From Phycisphaerae bacterium (GTDB lineage Bacteria; Planctomycetota; Phycisphaerae; UBA1845; Fen-1342): a DNA stretch of 64,000 nucleotides. Numbering within the stretch: position 1 is the first letter of the stretch; every line of letters begins with the position of its first letter. This document shows positions 1 through 9,208 of the stretch, in pieces. Location of the stretch: contig JAUIEC010000018.1 of assembly GCA_030428945.1 (NCBI GenBank), forward strand, positions 1 to 64,000, read 5' to 3'. The notes under the pieces were generated by a model. It saw nothing but the letters and a program-made list of their open reading frames with translations, did not search any database and had not been told where the DNA came from. The position numbers and the translations under genes were made by a program.

Positions 1-12
1 GGGACAGCGTTC

Positions 13-138
13 GACCGCGACACCGAAGAAGGACCGCGACATCGAAGAAGGACCGCGACATCGAAGAAGGACGCGACAAAGGACGACCGCGACACCGAGA
101 GGGACCGCGACACCGAAGAGGGACCGCGACGCGGAAGA
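13..138. repeat. 19-bp tandem repeat array
   Basis: About six to seven imperfect copies of a 19-bp unit, GACCGCGACACCGAAGAAG. The first three copies (13-31, 32-50, 51-69) are almost identical and the later ones carry small deletions and substitutions. The array touches the left window edge region, so it may be longer. No gene reads through it convincingly. Confidence 0.85.
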
Positions 139-163
139 ACACCTGCGTAATGTCCGGCCACGC

Positions 164-231
164 GGTGCGGCATCGACGCCTGTGTCTCCCGCGTCGAATG
201 GAATCGCGGACCGCCGCGTCGATGACGCACC
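164..231. repeat. Intergenic inverted-repeat element, copy A (core only)
   Basis: Two 16-bp arms, GGTGCGGCATCGACGC (164-179) and GCGTCGATGACGCACC (216-231), are complementary except for one position and flank a 36-bp centre. The same arms recur at 8084-8151, 20230-20297 and 40508-40575. This copy has only the hairpin core, without the adjacent C-rich part seen in the others. It could fold as a hairpin in RNA or be a small non-autonomous mobile element; neither is shown. Confidence 0.8.
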
Positions 232-331
232 CTACGACCCGCGACGGTAGAGACCGGGACGAGGCGCTGATCATCCGGGTACGAACATTGCTCAATAGCA
301 GTGGCAGCAGATCCCGTCGCTCAAGTTCCCA

Positions 332-418
332 TGCTCCCTGGCTCCCTGGCTCCCTCGCTCCCTGGCTCCCTCGCTCCCTCGTTCCCTGGCTCCCTCGCTC
401 TCTTGCTCCCCTCCCTGC
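332..418. repeat. Octamer array GCTCCCT(C/G)
   Basis: About ten tandem copies of GCTCCCTC or GCTCCCTG just upstream of the first MscS gene. The same octamer, often in the opposite orientation, appears near 7981, 8273, 20031, 20430, 25631, 56812 and 56940. Between 232 and 332 nothing else was recognised. Confidence 0.85.
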
Positions 419-479
419 CCCGGTTTTTGGGTGGGCGCTGGCAAGACAGGCGTGCGTACGGGAAGTAAGCTCTTGAATC

Positions 480-3400
480 GTGAATCGGACGTTGGTGCTG
501 CTTCTGAGTGGGTGTTTTCTGCTGGCCGCGATGGCGGTCGGGCAGGATTCCGCGCCCGCGCCGGGTGGGCCGGCGGCGCCCGAACTCCAGCAGCGGATCC
601 AGTCCCTCGAGGCGCTGCCGAACCTCGAACCGCTGCAGCAGCAGGCCCTGAACGCGTTCCGGACGGCGCTCGAACTGCACGTCGCCGCCGACGGCTTCCG
701 GGCGACCGCCGCGGACTACACCGGGCAACTCGAAGGCGCGACGGCCGAGCAGAAGCAACTGCGGGCCACCCTGGCCGAACCTCCGCCCGAGCCGACCATC
801 GCCGCGGACGCGAAGCTGGAGCAACTCGAACAGGAGCGGATCAAGGCGGCCGCGCAACTGACCCGGGCCCAGCGCGACCTGCAGGTGGCCAGCGGCGAAC
901 TCGAGCGGCGGGCGACGTTCCTGGTCAACGGGCCGCAGGAACTGGCCGAGGTCCAGCGGCAGCGGGACGCGCTGCCGGCCGAGACGCCGGTGGCGGTCGA
1001 CGAATCGGAGAATGCGGCGTTGCTGGCCCAGGCCCAGAGTCGTCAGCGGGCGGCCCGGCGCGAAGCCCTGACCCAGCAGATCGCGGCCCTGGAAGCCCAG
1101 TTGCAGTTCTTCGGCACGTCCGGTGAGCTGCTGTCCCTGCGGCGCGACGTGGCCGCCCGCGAGGTCCGCGCGGCCGAGGCCCTGGTCGCCCGCTATCGCG
1201 ACGCGGTGCTGTCGCGCGAGGAGGCCGAGGCGGCCCGGGCCCGCGAAGAGGCCGAGCGGGCTCGCCGCGAGGCGCTCAACCAGAACCCGATCCTGCGGGC
1301 GGTTGCGGAAGAAAACCAGCGACTGGCCACGGAGCGGGGCCAACTGGTCGACAAGCTGCGCGAGACCGGCGAATCGCTGGTCGCGGTCGAGACGCTGCTC
1401 AAGGAAATCTCCGACGAACGCGAGACGGTGCAGAAGCAGGTCGAGGCGGCCCAGTTCTCGAACGCGGTCGGCGCGCTGCTGCGGACGAAGCGCTCCAAGC
1501 TGCCGAACGTGACCCGCTTTCGCCGCAGCCAGGCGGCCCGTCAGCCGGAGATCGCCAACAGCCAGTTCCGGGCGATCGCGCTGAACGACCAGATCGAGTC
1601 GTTCGATCCCAGCGAGGTCCTCGACCACTTCGAAGACGGCCCGCAGCGCGAACGCGCCTCGGAACTGCTGACCACGCAGCGGCAGTCGCTGCGCGAACTG
1701 TACGAGCTCTATACGCGCTACCTGACGCAACTGGGCACGCGCGAGACCACGGAGAGCGAACTGATCCGCGTGGTCCGCGACTACCAGCGCTTCATCGACG
1801 AACAGATCCTCTGGACGCAGAGCAGCCGCCCGATCCGCTGGAGCGACCTGCCGGCCGGGGTCGAGGCGCTCGCCTGGTTCGGCGACCGGCGGCAGTGGCG
1901 ACTGCTGGTGACGCAGCCCGAGCCCGGGCACGCGGCCGTGCTGATCGGGCTGCTGGCGGTGGCGGTGGCGCTGCTGCTGCTGCGACCGGGCCTGCGGCGG
2001 CGCCTGACCGAGGTCGGCGAGCAGGCCGCCCGCCCGATGCACGTCAACATCATCGAGACGATCGTGGCCGCGCTGTGGACGACGCTGCTGGCGGCGCCGG
2101 TGGCGCTGCTGCTGCTGAGCCTGAGCTGGTACGCGGGGCTGGCGGCGGCCGAGAGCGACCTGGCCGCGGGGATCGCGGCGGGCTGCCGTGCGGCGGCGCT
2201 GGTTCTGTTCGTGCTGCAGTGGTGCTATGTGGCGTTGCGCCCGAAGGGGCTTTCGCGGGCGCACTTCGGCGCGCACGAGCAGACCGCCCGGCGGCTGCGG
2301 TGGCTGGTGGGCTGGCTGATCTGGCCGGCGGTGCTGCTGGTGCTGCTGCTGATGGCGCTCGAAGCGCAGCCGGACGATGCCTACAAGGACAGCCTGGGGC
2401 GGATCGCGTTCGGCCTCGCGGTGGGTGCCTGGCTGGTGTCTGGTCACTACCTGCTGGGCCGGCGGGGCGCGCTGACCGAGTCGGCCTGGTTCCGCGGCAA
2501 GGCGTGGCTCGCGCGGCCGCGGTGGTTGTGGTACCTGCTGGCACTGGGGCTGCCGGTCGGCCTGCTGTCGGCGAGCCTGATGGGCTACCAGTACACGGCG
2601 ATCCAGCTTGGAGCGCGGCTGGCGCTGACCGGAGGCGTGCTGCTGCTGACGGCGCTGGTTTCGGCGTTCGCGCGGCGCTGGCTGCTGCTGACGCGGCGGA
2701 AGCTGGCGATCGAACAGGCCCGGCAGCGACGGGCGGCCCGGCTGGAGGCCGGCGAGCAGGCCGACACGCAGCCGGAACTGCACCTCGAGGTCGACCTGCC
2801 GGCGATGAGTCACCAGACGCACCAGTTGCTGACCACCGCGATCCTGCTGGGGCTGGCGCTGCTGGCCTGGACGGTCTGGGCGCCGGTCCTGCCGGCGCTG
2901 AGCATCTTCGACCGGATCGAGGTGTTCAACGAGGTGTCGCTCGGCGACCTGGCCCTGGCGGTGCTGGCGACGATCCTGACCTGGCTGGCCGTCAAGAACC
3001 TGCCCGGCCTGCTCGAGATCACGATCCTGCAGCATGTGCCGATGGACCAGAGCGCCCGGCACGCGGCCACCTCGCTGGCCCGCTACGCGATCCTGGTGAT
3101 CGGTGTGTCGATCGTGTTCGGCGTGCTGGGGGTCGGCTGGGACAACGTGCAGTGGCTCGTCGCGGCCATCTCGGTCGGCCTGGGCTTCGGCCTGCAGGAG
3201 ATCTTCGCCAACTTCGTCTCGGGCCTGATCCTGATGTTCGAGCGACCGATCCGCCTGGGCGACATCGTGACGGTCAACGGGATCTCGGGGACGGTCACGC
3301 GGATCAACACGCGGGCGACGACGATTGTCGACTGGGACCGCAAGGAACTGATCATTCCGAACCGCGAGTTCGTCACCGGGCAGATCGTCAACTGGTCGTT

Positions 3401-3758
3401 GAGCGACTCGGTGATCCGCACGATCGTGCCGGTCGGCGTGGCCTACGGATCGGACACCGAACTGGCCCGCAAGCTGCTGCTGCAGGTCGCGGCCGAAAAC
3501 AAGCGAATCCTGCGGGACCCGGCCCCGCGGGCGCTGTTCGTGGTCTTCGGGGCGAGTTCGCTGGACCTGGAACTGCGCTGCTTCGTCAGCAGCATCGACG
3601 ACTGGCTCGCGGCCCCGACCGAACTGAACTCCGCCATCGACGCGGCCTTCAGGGCCGCCAGGATCGAGATCGCCTTCCCGCAGCGCGACCTGCACCTGCG
3701 GTCGGTCAGCCCCGAGATCATGTCGCGCATGCAGGCGCAGGATGACGCCACCGAGTGA
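480..3758 (+). CDS. Giant MscS-family mechanosensitive channel (KefA/MscK-like)
   Basis: Predicted tension-gated channel of the inner membrane, releasing ions and small solutes on osmotic downshock. The 1092-residue product is far longer than MscS (about 290 residues). It starts with a GTG-initiated signal peptide (hydrophobic stretch near residues 4-20), then a long Glu/Arg/Ala-rich coiled coil (about 25-450, likely periplasmic), then about ten hydrophobic segments (about 490-890). The MscS core lies at about 840-1085, with pore-helix sequence WLVAAISVGLGFGLQEIFAN and the downstream beta-domain motif FERPIRLGDIV. A weak GGAAG precedes the start. A beta-galactosidase gene begins 9 bp after the stop, suggesting cotranscription. 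A paralogue of the same architecture lies at 53342. Family assignment is firm; gating and substrate are inferred. Confidence 0.93.
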   Translation: MNRTLVLLLSGCFLLAAMAVGQDSAPAPGGPAAPELQQRIQSLEALPNLEPLQQQALNAFRTALELHVAADGFRATAADYTGQLEGATAEQKQLRATLAEPPPEPTIAADAKLEQLEQERIKAAAQLTRAQRDLQVASGELERRATFLVNGPQELAEVQRQRDALPAETPVAVDESENAALLAQAQSRQRAARREALTQQIAALEAQLQFFGTSGELLSLRRDVAAREVRAAEALVARYRDAVLSREEAEAARAREEAERARREALNQNPILRAVAEENQRLATERGQLVDKLRETGESLVAVETLLKEISDERETVQKQVEAAQFSNAVGALLRTKRSKLPNVTRFRRSQAARQPEIANSQFRAIALNDQIESFDPSEVLDHFEDGPQRERASELLTTQRQSLRELYELYTRYLTQLGTRETTESELIRVVRDYQRFIDEQILWTQSSRPIRWSDLPAGVEALAWFGDRRQWRLLVTQPEPGHAAVLIGLLAVAVALLLLRPGLRRRLTEVGEQAARPMHVNIIETIVAALWTTLLAAPVALLLLSLSWYAGLAAAESDLAAGIAAGCRAAALVLFVLQWCYVALRPKGLSRAHFGAHEQTARRLRWLVGWLIWPAVLLVLLLMALEAQPDDAYKDSLGRIAFGLAVGAWLVSGHYLLGRRGALTESAWFRGKAWLARPRWLWYLLALGLPVGLLSASLMGYQYTAIQLGARLALTGGVLLLTALVSAFARRWLLLTRRKLAIEQARQRRAARLEAGEQADTQPELHLEVDLPAMSHQTHQLLTTAILLGLALLAWTVWAPVLPALSIFDRIEVFNEVSLGDLALAVLATILTWLAVKNLPGLLEITILQHVPMDQSARHAATSLARYAILVIGVSIVFGVLGVGWDNVQWLVAAISVGLGFGLQEIFANFVSGLILMFERPIRLGDIVTVNGISGTVTRINTRATTIVDWDRKELIIPNREFVTGQIVNWSLSDSVIRTIVPVGVAYGSDTELARKLLLQVAAENKRILRDPAPRALFVVFGASSLDLELRCFVSSIDDWLAAPTELNSAIDAAFRAARIEIAFPQRDLHLRSVSPEIMSRMQAQDDATE

Positions 3759-3767
3759 GGTCCGAAC

Positions 3768-6700
3768 ATGTCACGCCGTCTGCTGCCGCTCTGCGTTCTG
3801 CTGGTCCTGTCGTCTCTTCCGGTCAGCGCTGCCGACGGCGACCCGCCGGACTGGAACGACCTGTCGGTGCTGCAGCGGAACCGCCTGCCCGCGCGGGCGA
3901 CCGCGTATCCGTTTCGAACACGCGAAGCGGCCCGGCGGCATGTCGAACCGGGCGGCTATCTGCAGTCGCGCAACGTGCGCGTGCTGAACGGCGACTGGCA
4001 GTTCAAGTGGTTCGCCACGCCTGACCAGGTGCCGGGCGACTTCATTCACCCCGACTTCGACTCCGGTTCGTGGGGCACGATCCCGGTGCCGGCCAACGTG
4101 GAACTGCACGGCTACGGCTATCCCCACTACCTGAATCAACCGTATCACTGGAACGATCCGAACCCGCCGACCGTGCCGGCCGACGAGAACTGGGTCAGTT
4201 GCTATCGCGGGACCTTCCGCGTGCCTGATGACTGGCGGGACCAGCCGGTCTTCATTCGCTTCGATGGTGTCGCCAGCGCCTTTCGAGTGTCGCTGAATGG
4301 CGCGGCGGTCGGTTACAACGAGGGTGGCCGGGCGTCGGCCGAGTTCGACCTGACGCCGCACCTGCGGGCGGGCGGGAACCTGCTGGCGGTGGAGGTCTTC
4401 CGGCTGAGCAACGGGTCGTACCTGGAGTGCCAGGACTTCTGGCGGTTGAGCGGGATCTATCGCGACGTGCTGCTGTGGACCGCGCCGAATCACCACATCC
4501 GCGACCTGCGGATCACGACGCCGGACCTGGCGACGGTGCGGGTGGCCCTCGACGCCACGCAGTACCGCGGCCCGCCGGTGCCGGCCGAGCAGCGTCCGCG
4601 ACTCGACCTGCTGCTGCTGGACGGTGGCGGGCGGGAAGTGGCCAGCGCGACGATCGAGCGAGTGCCGCTGGCGACGGGCGTCGATGCCCGCGTGCATGCG
4701 ACGCTGCAGGTGGCGGACGGGCGGGCCTGGTCGGCCGAGGACCCGTACCTGTACACGCTGCTGTGCGAACTGCGTGCGGCCGACGGAACATTGCTGGAGG
4801 TGATCCCGCAGCGGGTCGGTCTGCGGACGGTGACGCTGACGGACGCGGTCCGGATCAACGGCCGGGCGGTGCTGTTTCGCGGGGTGAACCGGCACGAGCA
4901 CGATCCGCAGGCCGGGCACGCGGTCAGCGTGCAGCAGATGCGGCGCGACATCGAGATCATCAAGCAGAACAACTTCAACGCGGTCCGCACGTGCCACTAT
5001 CCGAATCATCCGATCTGGTACCAGCTATGCGACGAATACGGCCTGTACCTGGTCGACGAGGCCAACATCGAGTCGCACGGGATCGGGTATCACCCCGACC
5101 GCACGCTGGCCAACCGGGCCGAGTGGATTCCCGCGCATCTCGATCGCTTTCAGCGGATGGTGATCCGTGACCGGAATCACCCGTCGGTGGTGATCTGGTC
5201 GCTCGGGAACGAAATGGGCGACGGCGTCGCGACCACCGCCTGCTACGACTGGGGCAGGCGTTTCGATCCGACCCGGCCGATCCAGTCCGAGCGGGCCGGC
5301 ATCGGCCGCAACACCGACATCTTCGCGCCCATGTACGGCGGCCCCGACTGGATCCTGCGGTACGCGACCGTGCATACCGATCCGCGGCCGCTGATCCTGT
5401 GCGAGTACGCGCACGCGATGGGCAACAGCACCGGCAACTTCGACCTGTACTGGCGGCACTTCAAGGCGCAGCCGCGCCTGCAGGGCGGGTTCATCTGGGA
5501 CTTCGTCGACCAGGGCCTGTGGACGCCCGCGGATCCGCTGGCCGACGGGCGCTACCTGGCCTACGGCGGCGCGTTCGAGCCCGAAGGGCGGCCGCACGAT
5601 GACAACTTCTGCATGAACGGCATCGTCAACGCCGAACGGACTCCGAAGCCGGCGATGGTCGCGATTCACCACGCACAGCAGCCGATCGAGGTGCTCGGCT
5701 TCGACCCGGCCGGGACGCTCACTGTGCGGAACTGGTACGACTTCACGAATCCGAAGGACCTGCTGCGGGGCACGTGGGAGATCGTCACGCCGCGCGGCGT
5801 CTCGCGGAAGGGCGTGCTGCCGGCGCCGGACCTGCCGGCCGGTGAGACCACGACGCTCGCGATCGAGGGCTTCGCGGACGCGGTCTGGCGCGGCAGGCCG
5901 GCGCACGGCAGCGACACCTGGATCCGGTTCGCGTGGCACCTGCGCGAAGCGCACCGCTACGCCGACGCCGGGCACCTGGTGGCCTGGGATCAGTTCCCGC
6001 TGACGCCGCGGCGGATCACGCCCGATCACGCGGCCGAGGGGGCCGTCACGGTCGAGCGCGATGACGATCTGCTGCGCGTGACCGCCGGTGCGACCCGTTT
6101 CGCGATCGGTCGCGCTGACGGTCTGCTGCGCAGCGTGGTGCATGGCGCAAACGAGCGGCTGGCCGGTCCGCTGCGGCCGAACTTCTGGCGGGCGCCGGTC
6201 GACAACGATCGCGGCAACCGGATGCCCGAGCGGCTGGCGATCTGGCGCGCGGCCGGTGCGAGCTGGGAACTGACCGACCTGCGGGTCGACGATGATGATC
6301 CGCGACGGTTGACGATTACGGCCCGTGGTCGGATTGCCGCGACGGGGCAGGGTGGCGAGCTGCGCTATCGCTTCACCGGTGACGGCGCGGTGCACGTTCG
6401 CTTCACGCTCGATGCGGCGGAAGGGGAGCGGCCGGAGATGCCGCGGTTCGGGCTGCGGACGGAACTGCCGGACGGGCTGGCGGCGCTGCGCTGGTTCGGG
6501 CCCGGGCCGCAGGAGAGCTACTGGGACCGTGACGAACTGCCGATCGGCCTGTGGGAGGGGCACGTGCCGGCCGAGTTCTTCCCCTATTCCGAGCCGCAGG
6601 AGACGGGCAATCACACCGCGACGCGCTGGCTGACGTTGTGCGGGTCGGATGCGCGGGGCGTCGGGATCTTCGCCGATCCGTCCGGCTGTTCGGTTCCCGA

Positions 6701-6986
6701 GCAGGCGATCGGTTTCAGCGCGCTGCCGTATCCACTGGAGCGGATCGAGTCGGCGAAGTACGAACACGAACTGCGGCCGGACGGGCGCGTCCACCTGTGC
6801 ATCGACGCGGTGCAGACCGGGGTCGGCGGCGACAACTCCTGGGGTGCCCGCGCCCGAGCGGAGTACACGGTCACCCCCGATCGAGGGCACAGCCTGGCGT
6901 TCTACCTCGTGCCGATCGGTGACGGGCAGACCGCCGCGGACTGGTTCTCGTTGCTGAGCGGTGAAACGGAACGAGCGAGAGACTGA
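3768..6986 (+). CDS. lacZ: Exported beta-galactosidase, glycoside hydrolase family 2
   Basis: Hydrolyses terminal beta-galactosides. The 1072 residues match full-length LacZ (about 1020) plus a signal peptide (1-21, ending VSAAD), so it probably acts outside the cytoplasm. Order: sugar-binding jelly-roll (about 55-230), Ig-like domain, TIM barrel (about 345-640), then the domain 5 / small-chain region (about 750-1060). The acid/base is Glu482 in SLGNEMGDG and the nucleophile is Glu546 in CEYAHAMGN, spaced as in E. coli LacZ (461/537). GAGGT lies just before the ATG and overlaps the end of the MscS gene region. No transporter or regulator of the lac type is adjacent, so use in polysaccharide breakdown rather than lactose catabolism is likely but inferred. 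Confidence 0.93.
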   Translation: MSRRLLPLCVLLVLSSLPVSAADGDPPDWNDLSVLQRNRLPARATAYPFRTREAARRHVEPGGYLQSRNVRVLNGDWQFKWFATPDQVPGDFIHPDFDSGSWGTIPVPANVELHGYGYPHYLNQPYHWNDPNPPTVPADENWVSCYRGTFRVPDDWRDQPVFIRFDGVASAFRVSLNGAAVGYNEGGRASAEFDLTPHLRAGGNLLAVEVFRLSNGSYLECQDFWRLSGIYRDVLLWTAPNHHIRDLRITTPDLATVRVALDATQYRGPPVPAEQRPRLDLLLLDGGGREVASATIERVPLATGVDARVHATLQVADGRAWSAEDPYLYTLLCELRAADGTLLEVIPQRVGLRTVTLTDAVRINGRAVLFRGVNRHEHDPQAGHAVSVQQMRRDIEIIKQNNFNAVRTCHYPNHPIWYQLCDEYGLYLVDEANIESHGIGYHPDRTLANRAEWIPAHLDRFQRMVIRDRNHPSVVIWSLGNEMGDGVATTACYDWGRRFDPTRPIQSERAGIGRNTDIFAPMYGGPDWILRYATVHTDPRPLILCEYAHAMGNSTGNFDLYWRHFKAQPRLQGGFIWDFVDQGLWTPADPLADGRYLAYGGAFEPEGRPHDDNFCMNGIVNAERTPKPAMVAIHHAQQPIEVLGFDPAGTLTVRNWYDFTNPKDLLRGTWEIVTPRGVSRKGVLPAPDLPAGETTTLAIEGFADAVWRGRPAHGSDTWIRFAWHLREAHRYADAGHLVAWDQFPLTPRRITPDHAAEGAVTVERDDDLLRVTAGATRFAIGRADGLLRSVVHGANERLAGPLRPNFWRAPVDNDRGNRMPERLAIWRAAGASWELTDLRVDDDDPRRLTITARGRIAATGQGGELRYRFTGDGAVHVRFTLDAAEGERPEMPRFGLRTELPDGLAALRWFGPGPQESYWDRDELPIGLWEGHVPAEFFPYSEPQETGNHTATRWLTLCGSDARGVGIFADPSGCSVPEQAIGFSALPYPLERIESAKYEHELRPDGRVHLCIDAVQTGVGGDNSWGARARAEYTVTPDRGHSLAFYLVPIGDGQTAADWFSLLSGETERARD

Positions 6987-7058
6987 ACGGGGCTGGGACC
7001 GGCACGGCGGATCCGGCGCGCGGAGAGACCCGGCTCAGGCACCAGGGCCCTTGCTCCC

Positions 7059-7874
7059 TCAGAGAAGCTTCTGAATCACGATCATGCCGCAGAAGCCCAG
7101 CATGAAGGCCCAGGCGATTCGGTTGGGACGCTCCTTCGCCAGGGCCTGCGGGATCAGTTCGACCACGACGAGGTAGACCATCGCACCGGCCGCGAAGCCC
7201 ATCAGGACCGGCATCAGCGGCTGGAAGAACCACGCCAGCAGGACGGCGGGAACCGCGGCCAGGGGCTGGGGCAGGCTGGTGATCACGGCGGCCCAGAAGC
7301 AGCGGGCGATGCTGACGCCGCGGCTGCGCATCGGGATTGCCACGGCGAGTCCCTCGGGGATGTTGTGAATGCCGATCGCGATCGCCAGCGGTGTCCCGAG
7401 TTTCGTGCTGGTCTCGAGCACTTCGTCCGAGGTGTACCCGACGCCGACGGCGATCCCTTCCGGGATGCTGTGTGCACACATCGCGACGAAGATCAGCAGG
7501 CCGACGCGTCCGCCCCAGTCAACGAAGCGCTCGTCGCCGTTGGCATCGTGGCTGTCTTCCGGCAGGTAGCGTTCGACCACCGACAGGAAGGCCGCCCCGA
7601 CCAGCAGGCCGCCGATCATCCGCAGCAGGTTGCCGTCGGTGCTGCCGGGGGCGGTCTCCATTTCGAGTCCCGGCACGATCAGGCTGAAGACCGAGGCGGC
7701 GATCATCAGTCCGCCGGCCACCGCGAATCCAAGCCCCGCGTGCCGGGCCGGATCGATCTGGCGCAGGCCCAGCGGCAACGCCCCCAGCCCGCAGGCCAGA
7801 CTGGCAATCAGGCCCGCGACCGCCGCGGCCAGCAGCGCCTCCGTCGGGAACGCGTTGGCGATCAGAGGGCTCAA
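7059..7874 (-). CDS. ZIP-family divalent metal transporter
   Basis: Predicted zinc/iron uptake permease of the cytoplasmic membrane, about 271 residues with eight hydrophobic segments. The two metal-site motifs of the family are present: HSIPEGIAVG (His135) in TM4 and HNIPEGLAV (His170) in TM5. The acidic loop between TM3 and TM4 carries a short His/Asp run (EDSHDANGDE), a possible metal sensor. The reading frame stays open upstream into repeat DNA, which cannot be coding. I chose TTG at 7874 because the conserved sequence begins there, but a CTG ten bases further in is possible and no strong ribosome site is visible. A divergent ankyrin-like gene lies beyond the repeats. Confidence 0.88.
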   Translation of the reverse strand: MSPLIANAFPTEALLAAAVAGLIASLACGLGALPLGLRQIDPARHAGLGFAVAGGLMIAASVFSLIVPGLEMETAPGSTDGNLLRMIGGLLVGAAFLSVVERYLPEDSHDANGDERFVDWGGRVGLLIFVAMCAHSIPEGIAVGVGYTSDEVLETSTKLGTPLAIAIGIHNIPEGLAVAIPMRSRGVSIARCFWAAVITSLPQPLAAVPAVLLAWFFQPLMPVLMGFAAGAMVYLVVVELIPQALAKERPNRIAWAFMLGFCGMIVIQKLL

Positions 7875-7980
7875 GAGCGGCTCGCATGGGCGGGCACGGT
7901 ACGTGACATGCCCGGATTGTAGCCGTCCGCGCGGATGCAGGTAAGCGAGCCGGCGGCCAGTGAGCCGGCGCGTGCGCTTG

Positions 7981-8055
7981 AGGGAGTAAGGGAACGAGGG
8001 AACGAGGGAGCGAGGGAGCGAGGGAGCAAGGGAACGAGGGAGCGAGGGAGCGAGG
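7981..8055. repeat. Octamer array GAGGGAGC
   Basis: About nine imperfect copies of GAGGGAGC/GAGGGAAC on the plus strand. It faces the oppositely oriented array at 8273-8320, with the inverted-repeat element between them. It sits in the intergenic space between the ZIP gene and the ankyrin-like gene. Confidence 0.85.
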
Positions 8056-8080
8056 AACCTGGTGTCGCCGCAGCAGATCG

Positions 8081-8267
8081 TAGGGTGCGTCATCGACGCG
8101 GCAGGCCGCGATACCATTTGACTCGGGAGACGCAGGCGTCGATGCCGCACCGCCTGGCCGGGCATTGCGCCATGGCTCTTCCGCGTCGCGGTCGTTCTTC
8201 TGTGTCGCAGCCCAATGCAGTCCCCCACCCTTCCGCTCGCTGCGCTCGCTCAAGAGTGGGGCACCCG
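8081..8267. repeat. Intergenic inverted-repeat element, copy B (long form)
   Basis: Arms GGTGCGTCATCGACGC (8084-8099) and GCGTCGATGCCGCACC (8136-8151), then a conserved tail: GCGTCGCGG, a spacer, and CAGTCCCCCACCCTTCC followed by CTCGCTGCGCTCGCTCAAG and a TGGGGCACCC end. The order is the same in the copy at 40503 and reversed in the copy at 20099-20302. It fills most of the 516-bp gap between divergent genes, so promoters of both neighbours must lie inside or beside repeat DNA. Confidence 0.85.
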
Positions 8268-8272
8268 GTGCT

Positions 8273-8320
8273 CGCTCCCTTGCTCCCTGGCTCCCTCGCT
8301 CCCTCGCTCCCTGGCTCCCC
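8273..8320. repeat. Octamer array GCTCCCT(C/G)
   Basis: About six copies of the octamer in the orientation opposite to 7981-8055, so the two arrays could pair as ends of one composite unit. The array ends about 70 bp before the ankyrin-like gene. Confidence 0.85.
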
Positions 8321-8390
8321 GCCGGCGGGCGTGTCGCCGGTGCGCCCGTCCGGTTAAGCTGCCAACGCCTTCGACTCCTGGGAGTACCCG

Positions 8391-9056
8391 ATGTCCGCGG
8401 TTTATCTCTGTGATGATGTTCGTGCGGTCCGCGACATGCTCGAGGACCTGCTGACGCCCGAAGCGACCCGGCGGGCGATCGCCGTGCAACTGGCCGAGCG
8501 GGCCGAGCGCCTCCACGCCGGGCACGCCCGCGGGCAGCGCGGCGCGATCGTCCTGATCTCGAACTGGCACCCGGACTGGCTCGGCGCGGACGCGGCCCGG
8601 ATTCGGGCGGGCGACTTCTCGCTGGCGGACGCGCAGCAGACGGTCGCCCGCGAGTACGGCTACCCCGGCTGGCAGGCGGTCACGGCGCTCGGCGAGGCCG
8701 CCCCGCAGGCCACCTTCGAAACGGCCGTCGATGCCCTGCTGGGCGGCGACTACGCCGGACTGACGCAGATGCTCCACCGCGACCCGGACCTGGTGCGGAC
8801 CCGCTCGCGATTCGGACATCGGGCCGGCCTGCTGCACTACGCGGCCGCCAACGGTGTCGAAACGCATCGGCAATGTGTCCCGAGTTCCCTGCCGCGACTC
8901 GTCGCACTGTTGCGCGAGCATGGCGCCGATCCCGAATCGCCGGCCGAGATCTACGGCGGCAGTACGCCGCTGGCGCTGCTCGAGAGCAGTGCCCATCCGG
9001 CCGCGGCAGGGGTTTCGGCCCAGGCCCTGGCGGCGATGCGGGCGAGCGCGGAATGA
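8391..9056 (+). CDS. Ankyrin-repeat-like protein of unknown function
   Basis: A 221-residue soluble protein with no signal peptide. Residues about 60-105 contain an AREYGYPGWQAV motif, which in many bacterial ankyrin proteins precedes the repeats. Residues about 107-215 have degenerate ankyrin helices, for example LLHYAAANG and VALLREHGADPESP, followed by GSTPLALLE. Such repeats usually mediate protein binding; no partner is evident. The ATG follows GGGAG at a normal distance. It stands alone between repeat DNA and a STAS gene 152 bp downstream. Confidence 0.7.
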   Translation: MSAVYLCDDVRAVRDMLEDLLTPEATRRAIAVQLAERAERLHAGHARGQRGAIVLISNWHPDWLGADAARIRAGDFSLADAQQTVAREYGYPGWQAVTALGEAAPQATFETAVDALLGGDYAGLTQMLHRDPDLVRTRSRFGHRAGLLHYAAANGVETHRQCVPSSLPRLVALLREHGADPESPAEIYGGSTPLALLESSAHPAAAGVSAQALAAMRASAE

Positions 9057-9208
9057 GCCATCGCCTGGCGGAAGCCTGTCGCCCGGGTGATCGAAGGGGA
9101 CGGCTCGGCCCGGCCGAACGGTTGTCTCCGGGCGGGGCTTGCGACTAAGCTGCCGGGTCATCGGGGGCTGGGGCACGGCCTGCAGCGGTGCCGATCGGAG
9201 AGAGCCGC

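Noticed and set aside
23..138. CRISPR array at the left edge
   Set aside because: 19-bp units are directly adjacent with no spacers of even length.
150..476. Short frame beginning GHAVRHRRLCL and ending in a SLAPWLPR run
   Set aside because: It is a translation of the inverted-repeat element and octamer array; the same peptide appears at the other copies only because the DNA repeat is shared.
321..3695. A 1124-codon minus-strand frame opposite the first MscS gene
   Set aside because: Arg/Gln/Asp-rich shadow with no recognisable motif; the plus strand encodes a clear MscS core.
7875..8228. N-terminal extension of the ZIP transporter
   Set aside because: The extra 118 codons run through the octamer array and inverted-repeat element, so they are not protein.
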